From assembly GCF_044386045.1 (NCBI RefSeq), contig NZ_JBISCD010000040.1:558001-622000 (forward strand): a DNA stretch of 64,000 nucleotides, read 5' to 3'. The notes under the pieces are model-generated. The model saw only the letters and a list, made by a program, of their open reading frames with translations, had not been told where the DNA came from and ran no database searches. The position numbers were made by a program, and so were the translations under genes. This document shows, one piece after another, positions 35,503-44,939 of this stretch. Each line of letters opens with the position of its first letter. Positions within the stretch are counted from its first letter, which is position 1. The DNA comes from Thalassobellus sediminis. GTDB lineage: Bacteria > Bacteroidota > Bacteroidia > Flavobacteriales > Flavobacteriaceae.

Positions 35503-35510
35503 CAAATTTA
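35503..35510 (-). promoter_or_regulatory. Promoter -7 box of the superoxide dismutase gene
   Basis: TAAATTTG on the minus strand, full TAnnTTTG match, 38 nt before the ATG at 35465. Confidence 0.5.
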
Positions 35511-35589
35511 CATATAAAACGCATCAATTAAAAATAATAAATTGTTATTGAACCATTGATAGTTTTTATCTTGTATGCAAATTTATTTT

Positions 35590-38500
35590 ATGCAACCAAA
35601 CCAATCTTTTACTATTTATAACGCTTCTGCTGGTAGCGGAAAGACCTTTACGCTAGTAAAAGCTTATTTAAAAATTTTATTTAGCACGAGTAATCTCTAT
35701 CTTTTTAAAAATATTTTAGCCATTACATTTACCAATAAGGCGGTTGCAGAAATGAAAGACCGCATTATTGATACTTTAAAACAATTTTCTGACGTTTCTA
35801 TTTTAGAATCTAAAAATAGCATGTTTGAAACTATTTGTGAAGAATTGGAGATGGAACCAAAAACGCTTCACGAAAAATCAAAAAAACTGCTAAATACTAT
35901 TATACACAATTATGCTGCTTTTGATATATCGACCATTGATGGTTTTACACATAAATTAATACGAACCTTTACCCACGATTTAAAACTGCCTTTAAATTTT
36001 GAAGTTGAGTTAGACCAAGATGCGCTTTTAAATGAGGCTATAGATAGCTTAATCGCAAAAGCAGGAACCAACGATGCACTAACAAAAATTTTAATAGATT
36101 TTGCCATTGAAAAAGCAGATGACGATAAAAGTTGGGATGTATCTTTTGATTTTAATAAAATTGCAAAACTACTGGTTAATGAAAACGATATTCCTTTTAT
36201 TGAAACATTAAAAGACAAAACCTTAGACGATTTTAAGGTGCTAAAAAACCAGTTAAAAAAAGAGATTTCGGTTTTAGAAATAGCTATTGTAGATAATGCT
36301 AAAAGTGTTTTAGCATTAATTGATGAAGCTGGATTAGAATTCAACGATTTTTCTGGAAGTTATTTACCAAAACATTTTAAAAAGTTAGCCGATAAAATTT
36401 TCAATGTGAATTTTGAAGCTAAATGGCAAGAAGACCTTGAAACAAAAACACTTTACCCAAAACGTGTTACTAGTGAAATAGCTTCAATAATAGAACAAAT
36501 TCAACCCAAAATAGCCACCGCTTTTAACGATACTAAAAACGCTGTTTTTCATCTTAAATTTTTAAAAAGTTTTTATAAAAACATAACACCGTTATCTGTG
36601 TTAAACGCTATTAATAACGAATTAAAAATGCTGAAAGAAGATCAAAACAAAATGCTTATTTCAGAATTTAATACTATAATTAGTAACGAAATTAAAAACC
36701 AGCCAACACCTTTTATTTACGAACGTATAGGCGAAAAATTTAATCATTATTTTATTGATGAGTTTCAAGATACCTCAGAAATGCAATGGAATAATTTAAT
36801 TCCGCTTTTAGGAAATTCATTAGCAACCGACACCGGAAGCACCATGTTAGTAGGCGATGCTAAACAAGCTATTTACCGTTGGCGTGGTGGAAAAGCAGAA
36901 CAATTTATTGGCTTGTTTAATAATGATAATCCGTTTTACATTGAAAAAAGCGTTAAAAATCTACCAACAAATTATAGAAGTTTTAAAGAAGTCGTTCAAT
37001 TTAATAATGGGTTTTTCAAATTTCTTTCATCTCACGTTTTTAGTAAAAAAGATTACGAAACACTTTATGAACACGCCCCTCAAAACAGCTCAAAAGATGA
37101 AAGTGGTTATGTAGAATTATCTTTTTTAGATATTGATAAAGACGATGATAGAAATCTTGCCTTTTCAGAAAGCGTTTTAACAACCATTACTAATTGCTTA
37201 GAAAACAATTATACACTACAAGATATTTGTGTTTTAGTAAGGAAGAAAAAAGAAGGTGTCGCTGTGGCAAATTATTTAAGTCAGCATGAAATACCCATTA
37301 TATCATCAGAAACCTTACTTATTTCAAATTCTACCGAAGTAAATTTTATAAATGATTTGCTAACACTTTTAATTCAACCAAAAAATAACGAAATAAAGAT
37401 TTCAGCTTTAAATTATCTAACAACTTTATTTAATATTGAAGACAAGCACGAATTCTTTATCAATCATATTAATTTATCAATTTCTGATTTGTTTAAAAGT
37501 TTTGAAGCTTTTCATGTTTTTATTAATAATAACACCTTGCTTCAGCTACCACTTTATGATTTAGCCGAAACCATTGTACGTGAATTTAATTTGGTTAAAA
37601 CATCTAATGCTTACATTCAATTTTATTTAGATTTTGTTTTAGATTTTTCACAAAAAAAAGGATCGGATATCTCTGGGTTTTTATCCTACTTTGAAAAGAA
37701 AAAAGAAAGCTTAAGTATTATATCTCCTAAAGGACAAAATGCGGTTCAAATTATGACTATTCACAAGTCTAAAGGGCTAGAATTTCCTGTTGTTATATTT
37801 CCTTTTGCCGATTTAAATATTTATAGAGAATTAGAACCCAAAGAATGGTTTCCGTTAGACAAAGAAAAATACAATGGCTTTTCGCATACCTTATTAAACT
37901 ATAATAAAGATTTTGAACATTATGGTGAAGCAGGATTACATATATATACCAACCACAAATCGGAACAAGAATTAGACAACATAAATTTACTATACGTAAG
38001 TTTAACACGTGCTGCCGAACAATTGTTCATCATCACCAAAAATGATAGTGCATTAAAAGGCGATGCCAAATCAAAAAAATATTCAGGGCTATTTATAAAT
38101 TATTTACAACATATTAATGTTTGGAATGATTCGCAATTGGTTTATACTTTTGGAAACCCTAAAAGAGATACTCAAAACGTATTAGAATCAAAAGAAACAA
38201 ATATTCAGCAAGAATTTATATCTACTTCAAAAGAAGATCATAACATAAAAGTAGTTACAAAATCTGGTTTCTTATGGGACACCAATCAAGAAAAAGCTTT
38301 AGAAAAAGGAAATCTTATTCATGATATTATAGCGTATATAAATACAGAGTCAGATATTGATTCTGTAATAACAGATTTCACTAATACAGGTACTATAAAT
38401 ACCGAACAAGCAATTATCATAAAAAAAACTGTCTATCAAATTGTAAATCATCCATTATTAGAAAAATATTACAGCTCAAATTATACTATTTATAATGAGC

Positions 38501-38721
38501 GTGATATAATAACCAAAGAAGGAATGGTTTTAAGACCAGATAGAGTTGTTATAAATTCAAATAACCAAGCTATAATTATTGATTATAAAACAGGGATGGA
38601 AGATAAAAAACACGAACAACAATTGCAATCATACCAAGATGCTTTAGAAGATATGCAAATCACTGTAAAAAAGAAAATACTTTTATACATAAATAATGAT
38701 ATTAAAGTATTAGAAGTATAA
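35590..38721 (+). CDS. UvrD/AddA-type helicase-nuclease
   Basis: About 1043 residues from the ATG at 35590; an upstream ATG (35575) would add five residues before MQPNQSFTIYNASAGSGKT. Helicase motifs: ASAGSGKT (Walker A), AITFTNKAVAEM, FIDEFQDTSEMQW (Walker B), VGDAKQAIYRWRGG, TIHKSKGLEFPVVIFPF and LLYVSLTRA. A C-terminal PD-(D/E)XK nuclease domain has LRPDRVV and IIDYKTG. It resembles the AddA half of AddAB, which processes double-strand breaks. The AddB-like gene follows at 40548 after OmpA. Monocistronic or read through. Confidence 0.9.
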   Translation: MQPNQSFTIYNASAGSGKTFTLVKAYLKILFSTSNLYLFKNILAITFTNKAVAEMKDRIIDTLKQFSDVSILESKNSMFETICEELEMEPKTLHEKSKKLLNTIIHNYAAFDISTIDGFTHKLIRTFTHDLKLPLNFEVELDQDALLNEAIDSLIAKAGTNDALTKILIDFAIEKADDDKSWDVSFDFNKIAKLLVNENDIPFIETLKDKTLDDFKVLKNQLKKEISVLEIAIVDNAKSVLALIDEAGLEFNDFSGSYLPKHFKKLADKIFNVNFEAKWQEDLETKTLYPKRVTSEIASIIEQIQPKIATAFNDTKNAVFHLKFLKSFYKNITPLSVLNAINNELKMLKEDQNKMLISEFNTIISNEIKNQPTPFIYERIGEKFNHYFIDEFQDTSEMQWNNLIPLLGNSLATDTGSTMLVGDAKQAIYRWRGGKAEQFIGLFNNDNPFYIEKSVKNLPTNYRSFKEVVQFNNGFFKFLSSHVFSKKDYETLYEHAPQNSSKDESGYVELSFLDIDKDDDRNLAFSESVLTTITNCLENNYTLQDICVLVRKKKEGVAVANYLSQHEIPIISSETLLISNSTEVNFINDLLTLLIQPKNNEIKISALNYLTTLFNIEDKHEFFINHINLSISDLFKSFEAFHVFINNNTLLQLPLYDLAETIVREFNLVKTSNAYIQFYLDFVLDFSQKKGSDISGFLSYFEKKKESLSIISPKGQNAVQIMTIHKSKGLEFPVVIFPFADLNIYRELEPKEWFPLDKEKYNGFSHTLLNYNKDFEHYGEAGLHIYTNHKSEQELDNINLLYVSLTRAAEQLFIITKNDSALKGDAKSKKYSGLFINYLQHINVWNDSQLVYTFGNPKRDTQNVLESKETNIQQEFISTSKEDHNIKVVTKSGFLWDTNQEKALEKGNLIHDIIAYINTESDIDSVITDFTNTGTINTEQAIIIKKTVYQIVNHPLLEKYYSSNYTIYNERDIITKEGMVLRPDRVVINSNNQAIIIDYKTGMEDKKHEQQLQSYQDALEDMQITVKKKILLYINNDIKVLEV

Positions 38722-39092
38722 TCGTTCCTTAATAATTTGTATATACCGATTCTGTAATTAAAACCTTAGCTCATTTAAAGTCAAAAACGCTTAAAATATT
38801 GAAAAAATGCTTTTAAACGAAGAAAATTGTGTTATCAACCTTAATTTTTTAAAAAAATTAAGACAAAAAGGAAGAATACACTCACAGTCAATTGTTCATG
38901 ATTAAAAAAGCATCTATTAGCGAATTTTAAAGGGTTCATTGAGGTTTAAAAATGAAAAATGTTATCTAAAATCGTTCTGAACTATCGATGAATAGTAGTT
39001 TTCTCCATTTTTTTTATATATTTATCTTTGTTAATAAAATTTAACAACTTACTTTTGTTCACGATTAACACTTAAAAATTAAACTTTTGAAT
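38722..39092. other. Intergenic region before the OmpA gene
   Basis: 371 nt with no open reading frame worth calling. It holds an 11-bp inverted repeat, CTTAATTTTTT and AAAAAATTAAG around one A (38840-38862), which may be a weak terminator of the preceding helicase gene, and the TATCTTTG promoter box at 39023-39030. Otherwise it is AT-rich and featureless. Confidence 0.6.
39023..39030 (+). promoter_or_regulatory. Promoter -7 box of the OmpA gene
   Basis: TATCTTTG, full match to TAnnTTTG, 62 nt before the ATG at 39093. No certain -33 element. Confidence 0.6.
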
Positions 39093-40469
39093 ATGAAAAA
39101 TCTTAGCAGATTATTGTTCGCTATGTTGCTTGTACTTGGTTATAGCAACGTTAATGCGCAAGACCAAAACAACCCATGGCAAATTAACATTGGGGCAAAC
39201 GCTGTAGACGCTTATCCTAATGGAGATGGCGGTCTTTTTAGTGAAACTATTTTTGATGAATACTTCAATGTAACTGATCATTGGAATATCCTACCTTCTT
39301 TGTCAACTATCTCTGTTTCTAAATACGTTGGTGATGGTTTCTCTTTTGGAGTTGCTGGTTCATTAAATAAAATAGATAAATGGGGAGATATTAGTGGAGG
39401 CCCAGATGTAACTAACAAAGTAGATGATTTATCTTACTATGGTTTAGACGGTACTATCAAATATAATTTCTTAGAAGGAACGACTCTTGACCCTTACTTA
39501 GGAGTTGGCGGTGGATACACTTGGATTGATGAAGTTGGAGCTGGTACTTTAAACGGAACTCTTGGTTTAAATGTTTGGTTCAATGATAATGTTGGTTTAA
39601 CAATTCAAACTTCATACAAACATGCTTTTGAAGATTATTTAACAACTCATTTCCAACATACTGCTGGTATCTCTATCAAATTTGGTGGGACTGATACTGA
39701 CGGTGATGGTATATATGACAAAGACGATGCTTGTCCAGATGTTGCTGGTTTAGAAGCTTTCAACGGTTGTCCTGATACTGACGGTGATGGTATTGAAGAT
39801 AGCAAAGATTCTTGCCCTAATGAAGCTGGTTTAGCTGAACTTAATGGTTGTCCTGATTCAGACGGTGACGGTGTTGCTGATAAAGATGATAGCTGTCCTA
39901 CAGTAGCTGGATTGAAAGCTTTAGCTGGTTGCCCTGATGCTGATGGTGACGGTGTAACTGATGGAGATGATAAATGTCCAAATGTTGCTGGTCCTGCAGC
40001 AAACAATGGTTGTCCTTGGCCTGATACTGACGGAGATGGTGTTTTAGATAAAGACGATAAATGTCCAGACGTTAAAGGTACTGTTGCAAACAATGGTTGT
40101 CCTGAAGTAAGCGAAGAGGTTCAAGCAACTCTTAATGAATATGCTAAAACTATCTTATTTGATACAGGTAAAGCTTCTATCAAATCTCAATCTGAGGCTG
40201 TATTAGCTGATATTATTGCAATTCTAAAAGAATACCCTACAGCTAAATTTACTGTTGAGGGTCATACTGATAGCGTAGGTAGTGAAAAACTAAACCAAAG
40301 ATTATCTGATTCTAGAGCTAATGCTGTTAAAGAATACTTAGTTAAAAATGGTATTGATGCTTTCAGACTTTCTGCACTTGGATATGGTGAAGCTAAACCA
40401 ATCGATTCTAACAAGACTCGTAAAGGTAGAGCTAACAACAGACGTGTTGAAATTAACTTAGCAAAATAA
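39093..40469 (+). CDS. OmpA-family outer membrane protein with thrombospondin type 3 repeats
   Basis: About 458 residues from the ATG at 39093. A signal peptide ends in NVNAQ. Then an eight-strand-like barrel (about 25-200), five acidic repeats of the DTDGDGI..D..D.CP type (about 205-340), which bind calcium, and a C-terminal OmpA peptidoglycan-binding domain (TVEGHTDSVGS, NNRRVEI). It anchors the outer membrane to the wall. Codon use is more biased towards a highly expressed gene than in the neighbours, which fits an abundant porin-like protein. Confidence 0.95.
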   Translation: MKNLSRLLFAMLLVLGYSNVNAQDQNNPWQINIGANAVDAYPNGDGGLFSETIFDEYFNVTDHWNILPSLSTISVSKYVGDGFSFGVAGSLNKIDKWGDISGGPDVTNKVDDLSYYGLDGTIKYNFLEGTTLDPYLGVGGGYTWIDEVGAGTLNGTLGLNVWFNDNVGLTIQTSYKHAFEDYLTTHFQHTAGISIKFGGTDTDGDGIYDKDDACPDVAGLEAFNGCPDTDGDGIEDSKDSCPNEAGLAELNGCPDSDGDGVADKDDSCPTVAGLKALAGCPDADGDGVTDGDDKCPNVAGPAANNGCPWPDTDGDGVLDKDDKCPDVKGTVANNGCPEVSEEVQATLNEYAKTILFDTGKASIKSQSEAVLADIIAILKEYPTAKFTVEGHTDSVGSEKLNQRLSDSRANAVKEYLVKNGIDAFRLSALGYGEAKPIDSNKTRKGRANNRRVEINLAK

Positions 40470-40504
40470 AAAACTAGTAAATAGTTTTAATAAATAAGTT
40501 TTAC

Positions 40505-40536
40505 AAAAAACGCTTCGGATATCCGAAGCGTTTTTT
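40505..40536. terminator. Terminator of the OmpA gene
   Basis: A perfect 32-bp palindrome AAAAAACGCTTCGGAT and its complement, ending in T run on both strands. It stands 12 nt before the AddB-like gene start, so that gene needs another promoter or read-through. Confidence 0.92.
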
Positions 40537-40547
40537 ATTTTTATAGA

Positions 40548-43307
40548 ATGACAACTTTCATTTTTGATGTTTTAAAAGATTTACAAAATAACCATGTAAA
40601 TCTTTCTCAAGTAACTTTTGTACTTCCTAGTAAAAGAGCTGGTGTATTTTTAAAACATCAACTTTCAAAAACTACTAACCAAACCATTTTTTCTCCTGAG
40701 ATTATTAGCATTGAAGAATTTGTTGAAGAACTCTCTAAACTAAAAACAGTTTCAAATACCGAACTCCTTTTTGAGTTTTATAATAGTTATACCAAATTAA
40801 CAAAAAAAGAAAAACAGGATTCTTTTGAATCTTTTTCAAAATGGGCACAAATATTACTTCAAGATTTTAATGAAATAGACAGATACTTAATTCCTCAAGA
40901 TAAAATATTTAATTATTTAAGTGCTATACAAGATTTAAAACACTGGTCTTTAGAAGAAGAAAAAACAGAGTTTGTAAAAAACTATTTATCCTTTTGGAAT
41001 AAACTCTACAACTATTATAATCACTTTACAGAAGCGCTTTTAAATCAAAAGATAGGTTATCAAGGTTTAATCTATAGACAGGCAGTCAATAATTTAAAAA
41101 CTTATATTAACAATAATTCTGAAAAGCAACATGTTTTTTTAGGCTTTAACGCTCTAAATACGGCAGAAGAAACCATAATACAAGAACTACTTGAAAACAA
41201 ACTAGCAAAAACCTATTGGGATATAGATGCTGTTTTTATAAACAATCCTAAACATGATGCAGCTTTATTTACAAGAGAACACAAAACAAATTGGAAACAC
41301 TTTGAAAACAATCCTTTTAATTGGGTAACTACTAATTATTCAAAAGAAAAAAATATCTCAATTTTTGGAATTCCAAAAAATATAGGACAAGCTAAATATA
41401 TTGGATCCTTATTAAAATCAATAGAAAAAGAAAATAAGTCGCTACAAAATACAGCCGTAATTTTAGGTGATGAAAACTTATTAATTCCTGTATTAAATTC
41501 AATTCCTAAAAACATTGAAGCCCTAAATATAACCATGGGGTTTCCGTTAAAAAATATTCCTTTATCCTCGCTTTTTGAAGCCTTATTTCATATTCATAAA
41601 AACCAATCAAACACTTTCTATTATAAAGATGTTGTTAATATTCTATCGCATCAATTTATAAGACCTTTATTCTTAATTGACGATGTAGATTACTCATCAC
41701 AAATAATAGAAACCATAGATGCTAATAATATTGTTTATTTAACAACAGTACGTTTAAAACAAATAGCAAAAAAGTCAAATAAAATTATTGATTTGTTATT
41801 TTCCAATTGGGAAACATCAATTGGTTTAGCTCTAAAAAACTGCTCACAATTAATACTAACCATAAAAAACTATTTAGATAGCGACAAAGATTCTAATATC
41901 CTTTCACTAGAGTATTTATTTCGTTTTAACGAATTATTCAATGAGCTTATAAGATTAAATACAGATTATAATCATATTAAAGATGTATCAACCTTATTTA
42001 GTATTTATAAAGAATTATTAAGCTCTGAAACTTTAGACTTTCAAGGCGAACCATTACAAGGTTTACAAATTATGGGCATGTTAGAATCTCGTGTTCTAGA
42101 TTTTGAAACCGTTATTATATCATCTGTTAACGAAGGCGTACTTCCGTCAGGAAAAAGTAATAATTCTTTTATTCCTTTTGATGTTAAAATAGAAAACAGC
42201 TTACCTACTTATAAAGAAAAAGATGCGGTTTACACCTACCATTTTTATCGCCTTTTACAGCGCGCAAAAAACGTTTATATTCTTTACAATACGGAAGCCG
42301 ATATTTTAACAGGTGGTGAAAAAAGCAGATTTATTACGCAATTAGAATTAGAAGGTATTCACCATATTAATCATCAAATAATAACGCCACAAGTTCCTGT
42401 AATTACACCTACTCTAAATGTTGTTGAAAAGACACCAGATTTACAATTAAAACTTAAAGAACTTGCTGAAAAAGGGTTTTCTCCATCATCGCTCACCAAT
42501 TATATTAGGAATCCTATTGATTTTTATTATCAGAAAATTTTAAAAATTAGAGAACATAATGATGTTGAAGAAACTGTTGCAGCCAACACTTTAGGAACCG
42601 TTGTACATAATACTCTTGAAGATTTTTACAAACCATTAATAGGTTCGTTTTTATCGGTTGAAATTATCAAAAATCTTAAAAAAGATATTGATAAAACCGT
42701 AACACATCACTTTTCTGATGTTTATAAAGAAGGTGACATTACTAAAGGAAAAAATCTAATTATTTATGAAATTGCTAAACGCTATGTTTCTAATTTCTTA
42801 GACATGGAAATAAAAGAACTGAAAGCTGGTAACGAGATAAAAATACTTGCTATAGAATTAGAAAACAGAGTACAAATTGATATACCAGAATTAGATTTCC
42901 CGGTAATACTTACAGGAAAAGTAGATAGAGTAGACGCATACAATGGCATAACCCGAATAATAGATTATAAAACTGGACGTGTAGAACAAAATAAGGTAGA
43001 AGTTGTAAATTGGGAAGACATAAACACAGATTATACCAAATATAGCAAAAGCTTTCAAATACTAACTTATGCCTATATGATGCAACTTTCTAAAGATGTA
43101 AACCTTCCTATTGAAGCTGGTATTATTTCTTTTAAAAACTTAAGTGCTGGATTTTTAAAATTTGCTAAAAAGGATAAACCTGGTAATTATGCTAAAAAAG
43201 ACACATTAATTACGAATGAAACCCTTGATAATTTTTATAAAGAACTGAAACATCTTATTTTAGAGATTTGTAATATTAATATTCCTTTTACAGAAAAAGA
43301 AGTGTAA
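40548..43307 (+). CDS. AddB-like PD-(D/E)XK nuclease
   Basis: 919 residues. N-terminal part resembles the inactive helicase-like region of AddB (VTFVLPSKRAGVFLKHQL near 20-37), the C-terminal part (about 660-919) a RecB-like nuclease (GTVVHNTLEDFY, GKVDRVDAY and RIIDYKTGRVEQ). It fits as partner of the AddA-type protein at 35590-38721. Together they would resect DNA ends for recombination. The two genes are split by ompA, an order that I think is common in flavobacteria. The next gene starts immediately after the stop. Confidence 0.85.
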   Translation: MTTFIFDVLKDLQNNHVNLSQVTFVLPSKRAGVFLKHQLSKTTNQTIFSPEIISIEEFVEELSKLKTVSNTELLFEFYNSYTKLTKKEKQDSFESFSKWAQILLQDFNEIDRYLIPQDKIFNYLSAIQDLKHWSLEEEKTEFVKNYLSFWNKLYNYYNHFTEALLNQKIGYQGLIYRQAVNNLKTYINNNSEKQHVFLGFNALNTAEETIIQELLENKLAKTYWDIDAVFINNPKHDAALFTREHKTNWKHFENNPFNWVTTNYSKEKNISIFGIPKNIGQAKYIGSLLKSIEKENKSLQNTAVILGDENLLIPVLNSIPKNIEALNITMGFPLKNIPLSSLFEALFHIHKNQSNTFYYKDVVNILSHQFIRPLFLIDDVDYSSQIIETIDANNIVYLTTVRLKQIAKKSNKIIDLLFSNWETSIGLALKNCSQLILTIKNYLDSDKDSNILSLEYLFRFNELFNELIRLNTDYNHIKDVSTLFSIYKELLSSETLDFQGEPLQGLQIMGMLESRVLDFETVIISSVNEGVLPSGKSNNSFIPFDVKIENSLPTYKEKDAVYTYHFYRLLQRAKNVYILYNTEADILTGGEKSRFITQLELEGIHHINHQIITPQVPVITPTLNVVEKTPDLQLKLKELAEKGFSPSSLTNYIRNPIDFYYQKILKIREHNDVEETVAANTLGTVVHNTLEDFYKPLIGSFLSVEIIKNLKKDIDKTVTHHFSDVYKEGDITKGKNLIIYEIAKRYVSNFLDMEIKELKAGNEIKILAIELENRVQIDIPELDFPVILTGKVDRVDAYNGITRIIDYKTGRVEQNKVEVVNWEDINTDYTKYSKSFQILTYAYMMQLSKDVNLPIEAGIISFKNLSAGFLKFAKKDKPGNYAKKDTLITNETLDNFYKELKHLILEICNINIPFTEKEV

Positions 43308-44150
43308 ATGATTTTAAAACAAAATTTTATAATTGAAGGCAAGCATCAAAAACCTATTTTGGTAGATGTTACGCAGCTTCAAAATAAAGCAAACCTACCA
43401 ATTATCATATTTTGTCACGGCTATAAAGGCTTTAAAGATTGGGGCGCTTGGAATGTAATGGCAGAAGCTTATGCTAAAGCTAATTTCTGTTTTATAAAAT
43501 TCAACTTTTCTCATAATGGCGGTACTATAGAACAGCCCATAGATTTTCCAGACCTTGAAGCTTTTGGGAATAATAATTACACAAAAGAATTAGACGATTT
43601 AGAATCTGTAATTAACTGGGTTTCTGAGAATGATACCATAAAGAATATTTCAAACATAACAAATATTAACTTAATAGGACACAGTAGAGCCGGAGGTATA
43701 GTTTCTATAAAAGCAGAAGAAAATAATCTAATTAAAAAAGTTATTAGTTTAGCAGGCGTTAGTAGTTTTGGTAAAAGAACATCAACAACAGGCGATTTAA
43801 AACAATGGAAAAAAGACGGTGTTAAATACGTCTTAAACGGACGAACAAAGCAACAAATGCCACATTATTATCAGTTTTACGAAGACTTTATAAAAAATGA
43901 AGAACGCCTAACTATAAAACGAGCAGTATCTAATTTAAGCATACCCCATTTAATAATTCATGGCACCAATGATACAAGCGTATTAATTGATGAAGCAAAA
44001 AACCTTCATAAATGGAATTCTAATAGCCAATTAAAACTTATAGAAGGTGCAAATCATGTTTTTGGAGGCCAACATCCTTGGAGCAAAGATTCATTACCAG
44101 ATCATTTAAACCAAGTAATAAAAATAACCACAGACTTTTTAAAGCAATAA
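43308..44150 (+). CDS. Alpha/beta hydrolase
   Basis: 280 residues. The nucleophile elbow is GHSRAGG (about 125-131); HGTNDTSV gives the acid and GANHVFGG the His of the triad. FCHGYKGFKDWGAWN is the oxyanion region. The substrate is unknown; dienelactone hydrolase-like or peptidase-like members share this form. The ATG follows the AddB-like stop with no gap and the next gene starts 3 nt after its stop, so all are in one transcript. Confidence 0.85.
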   Translation: MILKQNFIIEGKHQKPILVDVTQLQNKANLPIIIFCHGYKGFKDWGAWNVMAEAYAKANFCFIKFNFSHNGGTIEQPIDFPDLEAFGNNNYTKELDDLESVINWVSENDTIKNISNITNINLIGHSRAGGIVSIKAEENNLIKKVISLAGVSSFGKRTSTTGDLKQWKKDGVKYVLNGRTKQQMPHYYQFYEDFIKNEERLTIKRAVSNLSIPHLIIHGTNDTSVLIDEAKNLHKWNSNSQLKLIEGANHVFGGQHPWSKDSLPDHLNQVIKITTDFLKQ

Positions 44151-44153
44151 ATA

Positions 44154-44870
44154 ATGACAACTAAACAAATAACTAAAATTAATTGGTATGAAAATGCTGA
44201 AAAAATATTTATTGCTACAGATTGTATTATTTTCGGTTTTGATGAAGGCATTTTAAAACTTCTTGTTTTTGAAAGACTTGTAAATCCTTTAAAAGGCGAA
44301 TTATCTCTTATTGGTAGTTTTGTAAAACCTAATGAAACAGCACCTCAAGCAGCTCATAGAGTTTTAAAAGAAATTACAGGACTTGATAATATTTTTATGG
44401 AAGAGCTAAAAACCTATACTGAGGTTGATAGAGATTCTGGAGCACGCTGTATATCTATTGGGCAATATGCTTTAATTCGCATAGATGAATACGACAAAGA
44501 ACTTGTAGATAAACATGGAGCACTTTGGTATGAGGTTGATAAGCTTCCTAAGCTTGTTTTAGACCATAATGAAATGGTTGAAGACGCTTTAAACCGTTTA
44601 CGTAGAAAATCTAAATTTTACCCTATTGGTATTGAATTATTACCAAAAAAGTTTACCATACCACAATTACAAAATCTTTATGAGGTCATTCATCAAAAGA
44701 AACTAGATTCTAGAAATTTTAGAAAAAAATTACTCTCTTTAAAGCTCCTTATTCCTTTAAACGAAAAGGATATGTCTGGCTCTAAAAAAGGGGCTTTTTT
44801 ATATAAATTTGATTATAAAAAGTATAAAAAGTTAGAAGAAAATGGTTTTAATTTTTCTCTTTTTAAATAA
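44154..44870 (+). CDS. Nudix-like transcriptional regulator (NrtR/AraR type)
   Basis: 238 residues. N-terminal Nudix-like fold (about 15-140) and C-terminal winged-helix-like region (about 150-238, FTIPQLQNLYEVIHQKKLDSRNFRKKL). The Nudix box is degenerate: in GSFVKPNETAPQAAHRVLKE (box starting near residue 53) the REUxEE core reads RVLKEI, so catalysis is unlikely and the domain probably senses a ligand. In Bacteroides a member of this type (AraR) controls arabinose use; here the convergent neighbours are an aldose epimerase and an arabinofuranosidase. The target is inferred. It ends an operon that starts with AddB-like. Confidence 0.75.
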   Translation: MTTKQITKINWYENAEKIFIATDCIIFGFDEGILKLLVFERLVNPLKGELSLIGSFVKPNETAPQAAHRVLKEITGLDNIFMEELKTYTEVDRDSGARCISIGQYALIRIDEYDKELVDKHGALWYEVDKLPKLVLDHNEMVEDALNRLRRKSKFYPIGIELLPKKFTIPQLQNLYEVIHQKKLDSRNFRKKLLSLKLLIPLNEKDMSGSKKGAFLYKFDYKKYKKLEENGFNFSLFK

Positions 44871-44876
44871 AAATTA

Positions 44877-44912
44877 AAATCCCCGTAATGCTATCATTAC
44901 GGGGATTTTTTA
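44877..44912. terminator. Bidirectional terminator between regulator and galM
   Basis: AAATCCCCGTAATG (44877-44890) pairs with CATTACGGGGATTT (44895-44908) around a 4-nt loop, flanked by A and T runs. Confidence 0.92.
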
Positions 44913-44939
44913 TATAATATTTATTTAAATATTTACAAT

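Noticed and set aside
35910..36344. 144-codon minus-strand frame inside the AddA-like gene
   Set aside because: Antisense to a well-supported coding region and low in complexity (Ser, Lys, Ile).
39647..40093. Long open frame on the minus strand opposite the OmpA repeats
   Set aside because: It mirrors the DGDG-rich repeats of ompA and is Pro/Ser repetitive by composition only; no leader or promoter.
39703..40110. Tandem DNA repeats in ompA as a possible CRISPR or satellite
   Set aside because: They are in frame, code for thrombospondin type 3 units and have no spacers.
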